Shown here: positions 1 through 5,640 of the stretch, one piece after another
How the letters are laid out: every line of letters starts with the position of its first letter
Position numbering within the stretch: position 1 is the stretch's first letter
Assembly: GCA_021793135.1 (NCBI GenBank)
Contig: JAJYTI010000096.1
Coordinates: forward strand, 1 to 8,389
Length of the DNA: 8,389 bases
From: Bacteroidota bacterium
Lineage (GTDB): Bacteria > Bacteroidota > Bacteroidia > Flavobacteriales > Flavobacteriaceae
Direction of reading: 5' to 3'
Made by a program: the position numbers and the translations under genes
Notes under the pieces: generated by a model
What the model saw: only the letters and a program-made list of their open reading frames with translations
Told to the model about the DNA's origin: nothing
Databases searched by the model: none

Positions 1-147
1 TTAGAAGCACCTTCCATTTCTTTATTAACATTTAAATAATATAACTATAGATTTTACATAATTTATTTCACATCATAATTTAAAAAGAATCTAAAGGAAA
101 TATTAAGTATTTTCATCCTATAAACACCAATTAAAAATCTATTTGTT
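1..147. other. AT-rich left-edge region without a complete gene
   Basis: No complete gene fits here. Two edge possibilities cannot be told apart. On the plus strand, frame 1 reads LEAPSISLLTFK and stops at 37-39, which could be the tail of an upstream gene. On the minus strand, an ATG at 17-15 opens MEGAS and runs off the edge, which could be the start of a divergent gene. Bases 40-147 are very AT-rich and must hold the leader of the cytochrome gene. I see no exact TAnnTTTG -7 element in either direction. Confidence 0.4.
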
Positions 148-627
148 ATGAAGTTTAAAAATTTATTATCCCTCCTTTACACTCTTGGCGCTATACTTGT
201 GATAGCCATAACTTATTCTTTTACTACTGCTTCTATAGAAAAAATTGGTAAAGAGTATCAACCCAAATGGCAAAATCTAAAAGTATTGCCACAAGATATA
301 TCTAAAGATAGCTTAATGAACCTAATGGAAGGCTACAATAAAGCTTTAGGAGTAAAATGTAGTCATTGCCATGCACCAAGTAAAAACGAGCCTAGAAAAT
401 TAGATTTTGCAGACGATTCTAAAATGGCTAAAAATATAGCACGTGGAATGATTAAAATGACACACGATATAAATGAAAACTACTTCAAACCCTATTATCC
501 AGATCCAAAACCAACTCATGCTACCGATGTTAGCTGTGTAATGTGCCATAGAGGTACTGCAAAACCAAAAGAATATTTAGAAAATATAAGTTCACTTTAT
601 CCGGTAAAAGAAACAAAAGAAGAATAA
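148..627 (+). CDS. Membrane-anchored di-haem c-type cytochrome (reaction-centre cytochrome c-like family)
   Basis: A 159-residue protein with two CXXCH haem c attachment sites: CSHCH at residues 71-75 and CVMCH at 130-134, the latter followed by RG. Residues 6-25 are a hydrophobic helix after a short basic N-terminus, so the protein is probably a membrane-anchored cytochrome facing the periplasm. The segments VLPQDIS (46-52), a helix leading into KALGVKCSHCH, and a second helix RGMIKMTHDIN (99-109) before the second haem follow the pattern of the reaction-centre cytochrome c subunit family (CytoC_RC). In non-photosynthetic Bacteroidota, members of this family are electron carriers of unknown partner. 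Met57 or Met60, and Met101 or Met104, are candidate axial ligands; this is inferred from position. The ATG at 148 precedes the hydrophobic helix and has no Shine-Dalgarno. The gene appears monocistronic, with a terminator 34 bases after the stop. Electron transfer is well supported; the physiological role is not known. Confidence 0.88.
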   Translation: MKFKNLLSLLYTLGAILVIAITYSFTTASIEKIGKEYQPKWQNLKVLPQDISKDSLMNLMEGYNKALGVKCSHCHAPSKNEPRKLDFADDSKMAKNIARGMIKMTHDINENYFKPYYPDPKPTHATDVSCVMCHRGTAKPKEYLENISSLYPVKETKEE

Positions 628-661
628 GCATTTTCAACTATTTACTAGGACAAATACATAT

Positions 662-692
662 AAAAGGGTTGGTGTTAAATACCAACCCTTTT
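662..692 (+). terminator. Rho-independent terminator after the cytochrome gene
   Basis: A perfect 12-bp inverted repeat: AAAAGGGTTGGT at 662-673 pairs with ACCAACCCTTTT at 681-692 around a 7-base loop (674-680). The GC-rich stem core and terminal T run are those of an intrinsic terminator. It lies 34 bases downstream of the cytochrome stop codon and isolates that gene from the next one. The A/T symmetry would let it work in reverse too, but no minus-strand gene approaches it. Confidence 0.9.
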
Positions 693-771
693 ATTAATTA
701 CCCATTATAAAGTCTACGATTGTAAGCATAAGTTATTCTAGTTTATTTCAGATTAACCAAATAAATTCTAG

Positions 772-779
772 TATTTTTG
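772..779 (+). promoter_or_regulatory. Bacteroidota-type -7 element before the GNAT-like gene
   Basis: TATTTTTG is an exact match to the TAnnTTTG -7 consensus. It sits 53 bases before the ATG at 833, which predicts a leader of roughly 45-50 bases. No TTG or TTTG -33 element is visible at the expected distance. In AT-rich DNA a lone 8-base match is moderate evidence; its place between a terminator and a start codon is what makes it credible. Confidence 0.5.
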
Positions 780-780
780 G

Positions 781-813
781 GCTCTTAAAACGCTCTTAAA
801 ATCAACTTTTAAG
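781..813 (+). repeat. Tandem 11-base repeat with overlapping inverted repeat at the predicted transcription start
   Basis: GCTCTTAAAAC (781-791) is followed at once by GCTCTTAAAAT (792-802), so 10 of 11 bases repeat with one helical-turn spacing. The second copy also forms an inverted repeat, CTTAAAA (795-801) with TTTTAAG (807-813), around 5 bases. The block begins one base after the -7 element and ends 19 bases before the start codon. It could be a protein-binding site or a leader structure. Function is inferred from position only. Confidence 0.35.
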
Positions 814-832
814 AAAATTAATATTGATAAAG

Positions 833-1984
833 ATGACCGTAAAGGAAGTTAACTCTAAACAAGATATCCGTATCTTTTTAGACTTACCTACTAAAATATA
901 TAAAGAATTTCCAAACTGGGTTCAACCATTAGATAAGGACATAGAAGCTGTATTCGACCCTGAAAAAAACAAAGCATTCAGAAATGGTAAATGCAAACGC
1001 TGGATTTTATTCAATGATAAAAATGAACCAATAGGTCGTGTTGCAACATTTGTCAATAAAAAATATGAACAAGAGCAACCTACAGGTGGGATTGGCTTTT
1101 TTGAAATTATAAATGATAAAGAAGCTGCATTCTACTTGTTGGACCACTGTAAAGAATGGTTGCAAAACGAAGGGATGGAAGCCATGGATGGCCCTATAAA
1201 CTTTGGTGAACGCGATCGATGGTGGGGACTACTTATAGAAGGTTATCATCCCCCACTTTACTGCATGAACTATAATCCACCATATTATGTGGATTTTTTT
1301 GAAGAATATGGATTTCAAGTTTATTTCAATCAATTATGCTTTGGAATGGAAGTCGATATTAACTTTCAAGAGAAATTTTTTATCAGGCATAAGGAAATTT
1401 CTAAAAACACAGACGTATATGTAGATAATATTAAGAAAAAGAATATTACAAAATACGCTAAGGATTTTGCTTACATATATAACAATGCATGGGCACAACA
1501 TGGAGCAGGCAAAACCATGGAAGAACATGTGGCGATTAAGATATTCAATTCTATGAAACCAGTGCTAGATGAAAATATCAATTGGTTTGTATATGAAAAA
1601 GATGAGCCTGTGGCCTGTTGGATCAATCTTCCAGACTTAAATCATTATTTTAAATATATGAATGGGAAATTTGGTTTATTACAAAAGCTAAAATTCATAT
1701 GGCTAAAATGGACTAAACCTAATCCTAAATTTAACGGAATTGTTTTTGGAGTTATTCCAAGATGGCAAGGCAAGGGTATGGATTGTTATTTAATTGTGGA
1801 GTCTAGTAGTAAATTTGTTCCCACGACTTCTTACAAAGAATATGAAATGCAATGGATAGGTGATTTTAATCCTAAAATGATGGGAATAGCAAAAAACCTA
1901 GGAGCAGATGTAACTCGAAAACTAGCCACTTATCGTTATTTATTTGATAGAGAAAAAGAGTTTAAACGTCACCCTATTATTTAA
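833..1984 (+). CDS. Conserved GNAT-like acyltransferase-fold protein, function unknown
   Basis: 383 residues from the ATG at 833. A TTG start at 824 would add three residues, but the ATG is preferred. The C-terminal half holds RWQGKG (residues 310-315), an exact fit to the GNAT motif A pattern R/Q-x-x-G-x-G/A that binds the CoA pyrophosphate, followed by WIGDFNPKM (341-349). The N-terminal half has MDGPINFGERDRWWG (118-132) and PTGGIGFFE (83-91), segments I recall from a long, poorly characterised Bacteroidota family usually labelled hypothetical, N-acetyltransferase or, doubtfully, GTP cyclohydrolase. At more than twice the length of a typical GNAT domain it may hold two such folds. No signal peptide or membrane segment is seen, so it should be cytoplasmic. 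The gene stands alone between a terminator and a convergent terminator, so neighbours give no clue to the substrate. Confidence 0.75.
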   Translation: MTVKEVNSKQDIRIFLDLPTKIYKEFPNWVQPLDKDIEAVFDPEKNKAFRNGKCKRWILFNDKNEPIGRVATFVNKKYEQEQPTGGIGFFEIINDKEAAFYLLDHCKEWLQNEGMEAMDGPINFGERDRWWGLLIEGYHPPLYCMNYNPPYYVDFFEEYGFQVYFNQLCFGMEVDINFQEKFFIRHKEISKNTDVYVDNIKKKNITKYAKDFAYIYNNAWAQHGAGKTMEEHVAIKIFNSMKPVLDENINWFVYEKDEPVACWINLPDLNHYFKYMNGKFGLLQKLKFIWLKWTKPNPKFNGIVFGVIPRWQGKGMDCYLIVESSSKFVPTTSYKEYEMQWIGDFNPKMMGIAKNLGADVTRKLATYRYLFDREKEFKRHPII

Positions 1985-2006
1985 CTTTACTGATAATCTT
2001 ATATAT

Positions 2007-2045
2007 AAAAAAAGAGCTTAATTTTTAAAATAAAGCTCTTTTTTT
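2007..2045. terminator. Bidirectional terminator between the GNAT-like gene and rplI
   Basis: AAAAAAAGAGCTT (2007-2019) pairs perfectly with AAGCTCTTTTTTT (2033-2045) around a 13-base AT loop. An A run opens the structure and a T run closes it, so transcripts from either side end in a hairpin with a U tract. It lies 22 bases after the plus-strand stop and 23 bases beyond the end of rplI on the minus strand, which fits a shared terminator for two convergent units. Confidence 0.88.
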
Positions 2046-2068
2046 ATTATTTATTCCTAATTGGAAAA

Positions 2069-2518
2069 CTACGCTTCTGCAACTACATCAAATGTAAGAG
2101 TTGCTACCACATCTCTGTGGAAACGAATAGTAGCATCATACTGTCCTAAACGTTTTACAACACCACCAGCAATAGCGATGTATTTTTTATCGATAGTAAT
2201 TCCTTCTTTTTCTAATACTTCTGATAAATCAGCCGATGTAATAGAACCGAATAATTTATCGCCAGCACCTGCTTTAGCAGCAATTTTAAGATCTAATGTT
2301 CTTAATTTCTCTTCTTGAGCTTGTGCTTCTTCTACAATCTTACGCTCTTTGAACGCACGTTGCTTTAAGTTTTCTTCACGTACTTTTAAAGCAGATGGCG
2401 TAGCCAAGATGGCATATCCTTTAGGTATTAGGAAGTTACGAGCGTAACCGTTTTTTACAGTTACCACATCTTCTGCAAAGCCTACGTGCTCTACATCTTG
2501 TTTTAATATAACTTTCAT
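2069..2518 (-). CDS. rplI: 50S ribosomal protein L9 (bL9)
   Basis: 149 residues, the usual bacterial length. The N-terminal domain begins MKVILKQDVEHVG and carries the L9 signature around VKNGYARNFLIPKGYA (21-36), which binds 23S rRNA near the L1 stalk. A long charged helix follows (about 41-75), then the C-terminal domain (about 78-149) with GDKLFGSIT at 86-94 and a GGVVKRLGQY segment. The stop is TAG. It is the last gene of the rpsF-rpsR-rplI operon, 14 bases after rpsR, and is followed by the bidirectional terminator. The start is fixed by the conserved N-terminus; no Shine-Dalgarno precedes it. Confidence 0.98.
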   Translation of the reverse strand: MKVILKQDVEHVGFAEDVVTVKNGYARNFLIPKGYAILATPSALKVREENLKQRAFKERKIVEEAQAQEEKLRTLDLKIAAKAGAGDKLFGSITSADLSEVLEKEGITIDKKYIAIAGGVVKRLGQYDATIRFHRDVVATLTFDVVAEA

Positions 2519-2532
2519 AATCTATCTGCTTT

Positions 2533-2829
2533 TTATTTTAATAAATCAGTAACGTAAGGCATTAGAGCTAAGTGACGAGCTCTTTTGATAGCCACAGCTA
2601 CTTTACGTTGGTACTTTAATGAGGTTCCTGTTAATCTACGAGGTAAGATTTTTCCTTGTTCGTTTACAAAAGAAAGTAAGAAATCTGGATCCTTATAATC
2701 AACATACTTAATACCAGAACGTTTAAAACGACAGTACTTCTTAGGCTTTACTGTTTCAATATTTAAAGGGGTAAGATATCTAATCTCTCCACCTTTTTTA
2801 CCTTTTGCTTGTTGTTCAATTGATGCCAT
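2533..2829 (-). CDS. rpsR: 30S ribosomal protein S18 (bS18)
   Basis: 98 residues. The core (about 31-94) reads KKYCRFKR at 30-37, then GKILPRRLTG at 59-68 and the basic helix YQRKVAVAIKRARHLALMPY, all hallmarks of S18. The protein binds 16S rRNA on the small-subunit platform as a heterodimer with S6. The N-terminal extension of about 28 residues is longer than in some bacteria. In Bacteroidota ribosomes, S18 together with S6 and S21 is reported to help hide the anti-Shine-Dalgarno sequence, which agrees with the lack of Shine-Dalgarno sites in this window. Only 3 bases separate it from rpsF, so translation is probably coupled. Confidence 0.98.
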   Translation of the reverse strand: MASIEQQAKGKKGGEIRYLTPLNIETVKPKKYCRFKRSGIKYVDYKDPDFLLSFVNEQGKILPRRLTGTSLKYQRKVAVAIKRARHLALMPYVTDLLK

Positions 2830-2832
2830 GGA

Positions 2833-3171
2833 TTATGCTTTTTGTTTGTTACGTTTTCTTCTCTTCTCAGCCCAAGCAATTGCATGTTTATCTAATGCAA
2901 CAGTTAAGTAACGCATTACGCGCTCATCTCTACGGAAAGTAACTTCGAAATCTTGGATAGCTTCTCCGTCTACTTTAAACTCAAACAAGTGATAAAATCC
3001 ACTTTTTTTCTTTTGAATTGGATAAGCTAATTTTTTTAGCCCCCAATCCTCTTTTGATACCATCTCGGCACCTCTTGAAACAAGAAAGTCTTCGTACTTC
3101 TTCACTGTTTCCTTTACCTGCTCATCAGATAAAACGGGATTCAAGATGAAAACAGTTTCATAATGATTCAT
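2833..3171 (-). CDS. rpsF: 30S ribosomal protein S6 (bS6)
   Basis: 112 residues. Conserved S6 segments are YETVFILNP (4-12), WGLKKLAYPI (43-52), SGFYHLFEF (57-65) and FRRDERVMRYL (79-89), making the ferredoxin-like fold that pairs with S18 on the 30S platform. The C-terminal tail (101-112) is strongly basic. It is the first gene of the rpsF-rpsR-rplI operon. Neither priB, found between rpsF and rpsR in E. coli, nor ssb, found there in Bacillus, is present. Expression is predicted from the promoter at 3222-3252 through a leader of about 45 bases that carries a hairpin, a plausible place for autoregulation by S6:S18, known in other bacteria. Confidence 0.98.
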   Translation of the reverse strand: MNHYETVFILNPVLSDEQVKETVKKYEDFLVSRGAEMVSKEDWGLKKLAYPIQKKKSGFYHLFEFKVDGEAIQDFEVTFRRDERVMRYLTVALDKHAIAWAEKRRKRNKQKA

Positions 3172-3195
3172 AAAAATCGTTTTTGTGTTATTTAA

Positions 3196-3214
3196 TTATA
3201 GCACTATGCTATAA
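3196..3214 (-). promoter_or_regulatory. Hairpin at the 5' end of the rpsF-rpsR-rplI leader
   Basis: TTATAGCA and TGCTATAA are perfect 8-bp arms around a 3-base loop, starting within a few bases of the predicted transcription start and ending 24 bases before the rpsF ATG. A competing pairing exists: ATAACAA (3211-3217) can pair with TTG plus TTAT within 3183-3191 if two bases bulge out, and this would break the first hairpin. S6:S18 complexes regulate their own mRNA through a leader structure in several bacteria, but the CCG element I associate with that motif is not evident here. Operator, mRNA-stabilising hairpin or autoregulatory RNA are all possible. Confidence 0.5.
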
Positions 3215-3221
3215 CAAGGCG

Positions 3222-3252
3222 CAAAAATAGTAATAATTTATTTTTAAACAAA
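3222..3252 (-). promoter_or_regulatory. Consensus Bacteroidota promoter for rpsF-rpsR-rplI
   Basis: Read on the minus strand, TTTG (3252-3249) is the -33 element, then 19 bases, then TATTTTTG (3229-3222), an exact TAnnTTTG -7 element. Both boxes and the spacing match the Bacteroidota housekeeping promoter, the best such site in the window. Transcription should begin near 3215-3220. The promoter lies in the 114-base gap after menB, so the ribosomal operon need not depend on menB transcription. Confidence 0.8.
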
Positions 3253-3285
3253 GCTTCTAATAAAATTATTCGGCTTATTAATAAA

Positions 3286-4125
3286 TTATGGTAGCCACTT
3301 CTTATCGAAGTTAGGTTCACGCTTTTCTAAGAAAGCATCTCTACCTTCTTTTGCCTCATCGGTCATATATGCAAGTCTAGTTGCTTCACCCGCAAAAACT
3401 TGTTGTCCTACCATACCATCGTCGGTTAAGTTCATAGCGAACTTTAACATCTTAATAGACGTAGGTGATTTTGCTAAAATTTCTTGTGCCCATTCATATG
3501 CAGTTGTTTCCAACTCTTCGTGTGGAACGACAGCATTTACCATTCCCATTTCGAATGCTTCTTGTGCACTATAGTTTCTTCCTAAAAAGAATATTTCTCT
3601 CGCTTTCTTTTGTCCTACCATCTTTGCCAAATATGCCGATCCATATCCACCATCAAAACTAGTGACATCTGCATCGGTTTGTTTAAAGATAGCATGTTCT
3701 TTACTTGCTAATGTCATATCGCATACCACATGCAAGCTATGCCCACCTCCTACGGCCCATCCTGGAACCACACAGATTACCACCTTTGGCATAAAGCGTA
3801 TAAGTCGTTGTACATCTAATATGTTTAAACGATGATACCCATCATCTCCCACATATCCTTGATGACCGCGAGCACGTTGGTCTCCTCCACTACAAAAACT
3901 ATATACTCCGTCTTTTGGCGAAGGTCCTTCGGCAGATAATAATACCACACCTATACTAGTATCTTCTTGCGCATCGTGAAAAGCATCTAAAAGTTCTGAA
4001 GTAGTTTTTGGTCGGAATGCGTTACGTACCTCTGGGCGATTGAAAGCTATTCGAGCCACGCCATTGGCTTTTTTGTACGTAATATCACTATATTCTTTTA
4101 CGGTTTTCCAATTTGGCTGTTTCAT
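3286..4125 (-). CDS. menB: 1,4-dihydroxy-2-naphthoyl-CoA synthase MenB, type II
   Basis: Converts o-succinylbenzoyl-CoA to 1,4-dihydroxy-2-naphthoyl-CoA in menaquinone synthesis; crotonase fold, cytoplasmic. 279 residues from the ATG at 4125. Visible are FCSGGDQRARG (77-87), the oxyanion-hole segment PGWAVGGGHSL (121-131), KQTDADVTSFDGGYGSAYLA (148-167) and RLAYMTDEAKEGRDAFLEKR near the C-terminus. Asp151 of QTD stands where E. coli MenB has a glycine that binds bicarbonate, so this is the bicarbonate-independent type II enzyme, like the mycobacterial protein. Ser156 and Asp158 of SFDGG are the other expected catalytic-site residues. An in-frame ATG at 4152 would add nine residues, but a -7 element (4147-4140) overlaps those codons, so 4125 is preferred. 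The gene is cut off from menD by an opposite-strand gene. Confidence 0.96.
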   Translation of the reverse strand: MKQPNWKTVKEYSDITYKKANGVARIAFNRPEVRNAFRPKTTSELLDAFHDAQEDTSIGVVLLSAEGPSPKDGVYSFCSGGDQRARGHQGYVGDDGYHRLNILDVQRLIRFMPKVVICVVPGWAVGGGHSLHVVCDMTLASKEHAIFKQTDADVTSFDGGYGSAYLAKMVGQKKAREIFFLGRNYSAQEAFEMGMVNAVVPHEELETTAYEWAQEILAKSPTSIKMLKFAMNLTDDGMVGQQVFAGEATRLAYMTDEAKEGRDAFLEKREPNFDKKWLP

Positions 4126-4139
4126 GAAATAATTTTTAG

Positions 4140-4147
4140 CAAATATA
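4140..4147 (-). promoter_or_regulatory. Candidate -7 element for menB
   Basis: On the minus strand TATATTTG matches TAnnTTTG exactly, 14 bases before the menB ATG at 4125. This would give a leader of only about 5-12 bases. No TTG -33 box appears at the right spacing. If real, menB can be transcribed independently of menF-menD-cvfB and the longer nine-residue N-terminus is excluded. Confidence 0.45.
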
Positions 4148-4178
4148 TGCATTCCTTTACTTTTCTCGTACTATTAAG

Positions 4179-4186
4179 TATATTTA
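4179..4186 (+). promoter_or_regulatory. Possible weak -7 element for the secreted-protein gene
   Basis: TATATTTA matches TAnnTTTG at all fixed positions except the last (A for G). It lies 70 bases before the ATG at 4257 in the 131-base divergent gap with menB. There is no visible -33 box. It is the best plus-strand candidate I see, and it is weak. Confidence 0.25.
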
Positions 4187-4256
4187 GCATTCCGAAAGGA
4201 AAGAAATGGCATAAATATTGAACAAAAATAACCAGAAGAGTTTAAAGAAAAACAGC

Positions 4257-4775
4257 ATGAATGGCATACGTATTTTTATAAGTATAAGCTTTTTATTTTT
4301 ATTTCCTTTTTTTGGTCTTGCACAAGACCAAGAATTACCTCGTTTGGGCACCTTTGAAGTTAAAAGAAGTACTCTTCCAGAGATGAGTAGCTTATGGAAA
4401 CGCACTAGCTATGATAATATTACTAGTCCATTGAAATTACCAAAAATAAGCTCAAAAAATTATAGAACTCCAGTAAATATGACGGATGTAATTGCGGGAA
4501 TAGAAAGCCGTAAACAAGCTGCAAAGAGTCAATTTTCCATAGACAAGATTCGAGTTCCATTTGGAGCGAACCAACTCGAAGCAGATGACAGAAAGGGTAG
4601 CCTACGATTAGAAAACACAATACATACCGAAACCACTCCTCTTATGCCTTATGGTACTTGTATTCATGGCAGCACCTATAGCTTTTGTCGTATATGCTCT
4701 CCAAGAAGTGGTTTTGGCAATTTTGGTTTTGGTGTTTATCCTCATGTTAGAGGTGGACATTTCTATTATCCTTGA
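4257..4775 (+). CDS. Small secreted protein of unknown function, opposite strand within the men cluster
   Basis: I do not recognise this protein. From the ATG at 4257 it has 172 residues; a TTG start at 4218 would add a 13-residue lysine/asparagine-rich stretch and is less likely. Residues 1-22 are a Sec signal peptide with a phenylalanine/leucine core ending FFGLA, with cleavage likely before Gln23. The mature part (about 150 residues) is polar and basic, without domains I know. The C-terminal 40 residues are distinct: Cys135, His137, Cys144 and Cys147, then a Gly/Phe/Tyr-rich end (GFGNFGFG at 152-159, closing HFYYP). The cysteines could form disulphides or bind metal in the periplasm; that is inference. 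The gene is divergent from menB and converges on cvfB with one base between stop codons. A signal peptide, composition like its neighbours and a clean frame argue for a real gene. Confidence 0.72.
   Translation: MNGIRIFISISFLFLFPFFGLAQDQELPRLGTFEVKRSTLPEMSSLWKRTSYDNITSPLKLPKISSKNYRTPVNMTDVIAGIESRKQAAKSQFSIDKIRVPFGANQLEADDRKGSLRLENTIHTETTPLMPYGTCIHGSTYSFCRICSPRSGFGNFGFGVYPHVRGGHFYYP
4312..4331. repeat. Near-perfect 20-bp palindrome at the signal-peptide junction
   Basis: TTGGTCTTG (4312-4320) and CAAGACCAA (4323-4331) are perfect 9-bp arms separated by CA. They code for FGLAQDQ around the predicted cleavage site. Repeats of this size arise by chance about once in a window this long, so a role as an operator or mRNA hairpin is only a possibility. 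Confidence 0.5.
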
Positions 4776-4776
4776 T

Positions 4777-5610
4777 TTAATCTATAAGCTCTATTCCTGT
4801 TTCTAGAATCTTTATTTTTCGATCTTTATACAATGTACCGATTGCCTTTTTAAAACTCTTTTTACTCAAACCTAAACCATCCTGAATTTCTTGCGGAGTA
4901 GATTTATCATGCAACGGCAAAAAGCCTCCTGCTGCTTTTAATTCTTCATAAATATATTCGGCATTTGGTTCTATACTACGATATCCAGGACGCTGAAGTA
5001 CTAAATCTATCTTATTATCTTTACGAATATTACTAACAAATCCTTTAATTCTATCACCTGTACGGATATCCTCAAAGACATCATCCATATATATCAATCC
5101 GCTATGGACTCCATTAATAATAGCTTTCACTCCTAATGGAGTGATATGTGTAATTAATAAAGAAACCTCTTCAAAAGCTTCAACAGTTAGATTGTCATTA
5201 GACACAAACTTGTCGGTTTTACTCGATCCTACCAATCGATTGGTAACCTCATCTAGATACAAATAAACAATGTACCAATTACCTACAGTCATTTTTCTTG
5301 CTTGCTCTTTAAATGGTACAAACAATTGCTTGTCTACTCCCCATTCCATAAAAGCTCCAAATTTATTTACATCACTGCACTTTAGGTAGCCATATGTATT
5401 CAAGGTAAGATCTGGAGTTTGGGTAGTAGCAATTGGACGCTCTTCATTATCTAAATACACAAACACGGTTAACTCCTCGTCAATTTCAAACGTATCGGGT
5501 TTAAATTTGTTTGGCAATAGTATTTCATTTCCTTCCTCATCTCCTAAGAATAATCCTGGTGGAGTATCTCGTAAGATGGTTAATGTATTATATTCTCCTA
5601 GTTTAATCAT
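4777..5610 (-). CDS. cvfB: CvfB/YitL-type S1 RNA-binding protein
   Basis: 277 residues, close to the usual size of the CvfB/YitL family. Three S1-type OB-fold segments can be followed: about 1-63 (begins LGEYNTLTILRDTPPGLFL), about 66-130 (YLKCSDVNKFGAFMEWG) and about 147-206, the most canonical, with LGVKAIINGVHSGLIYMDDVF and GDRIKGFVSNIRKDNKIDL. A C-terminal winged-helix-like domain follows (about 217-275, IQDGLGLSKKSFKKAIGTLYK). In Staphylococcus, CvfB binds RNA and affects virulence gene expression; the role in Bacteroidota is unknown. It lies 30 bases after menD and probably belongs to the menF-menD transcript. It has no known step in menaquinone synthesis. Its stop codon is one base from that of the convergent secreted-protein gene, with no terminator. 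Confidence 0.92.
   Translation of the reverse strand: MIKLGEYNTLTILRDTPPGLFLGDEEGNEILLPNKFKPDTFEIDEELTVFVYLDNEERPIATTQTPDLTLNTYGYLKCSDVNKFGAFMEWGVDKQLFVPFKEQARKMTVGNWYIVYLYLDEVTNRLVGSSKTDKFVSNDNLTVEAFEEVSLLITHITPLGVKAIINGVHSGLIYMDDVFEDIRTGDRIKGFVSNIRKDNKIDLVLQRPGYRSIEPNAEYIYEELKAAGGFLPLHDKSTPQEIQDGLGLSKKSFKKAIGTLYKDRKIKILETGIELID
5230..5245. repeat. Perfect 16-bp palindrome inside cvfB
   Basis: TACCAATCGATTGGTA is fully self-complementary with no spacer. It lies in the codons for VTNRLV near residues 122-127 of the S1 protein. It has the form of a dimeric-protein operator, but its place in mid-gene gives no support for regulation, and chance is a fair explanation. Confidence 0.5.
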
Positions 5611-5640
5611 ATTTAATAGACTGATAAAACAGCTTTTTTA

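Noticed and set aside
148..627. Reading the cytochrome as evidence of photosynthesis
   Set aside because: The family is widespread in non-photosynthetic Bacteroidota and no photosynthesis gene is present in the window.
824..832. TTG start adding three residues to the GNAT-like protein
   Set aside because: The ATG at 833 follows at once and gives a normal N-terminus; no ribosome-binding signal favours the TTG.
2061..2318. Plus-strand open frame opposite rplI
   Set aside because: It lies antisense to a certain ribosomal protein gene and its translation has no recognisable features.
3258..3280. Possible terminator after menB (TAATAA with TTATTA)
   Set aside because: The 6-bp stem is all A/T with an 11-base loop and no clear T tract, too weak to call.
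4126..4152. Nine-residue N-terminal extension of MenB from an ATG at 4152
   Set aside because: A perfect -7 element overlaps these codons, and the MKQPNWKTVKEY start resembles usual MenB N-termini.
4218..4256. TTG start giving a 13-residue extension before the signal peptide
   Set aside because: The ATG at 4257 gives a clean signal peptide of normal length; the extension is lysine/asparagine-rich and begins with a rare start codon.
4184..4405. Minus-strand open frame opposite the start of the secreted-protein gene
   Set aside because: The plus-strand frame has a proper signal peptide and a longer clean reading frame; this one shows no protein-like features.
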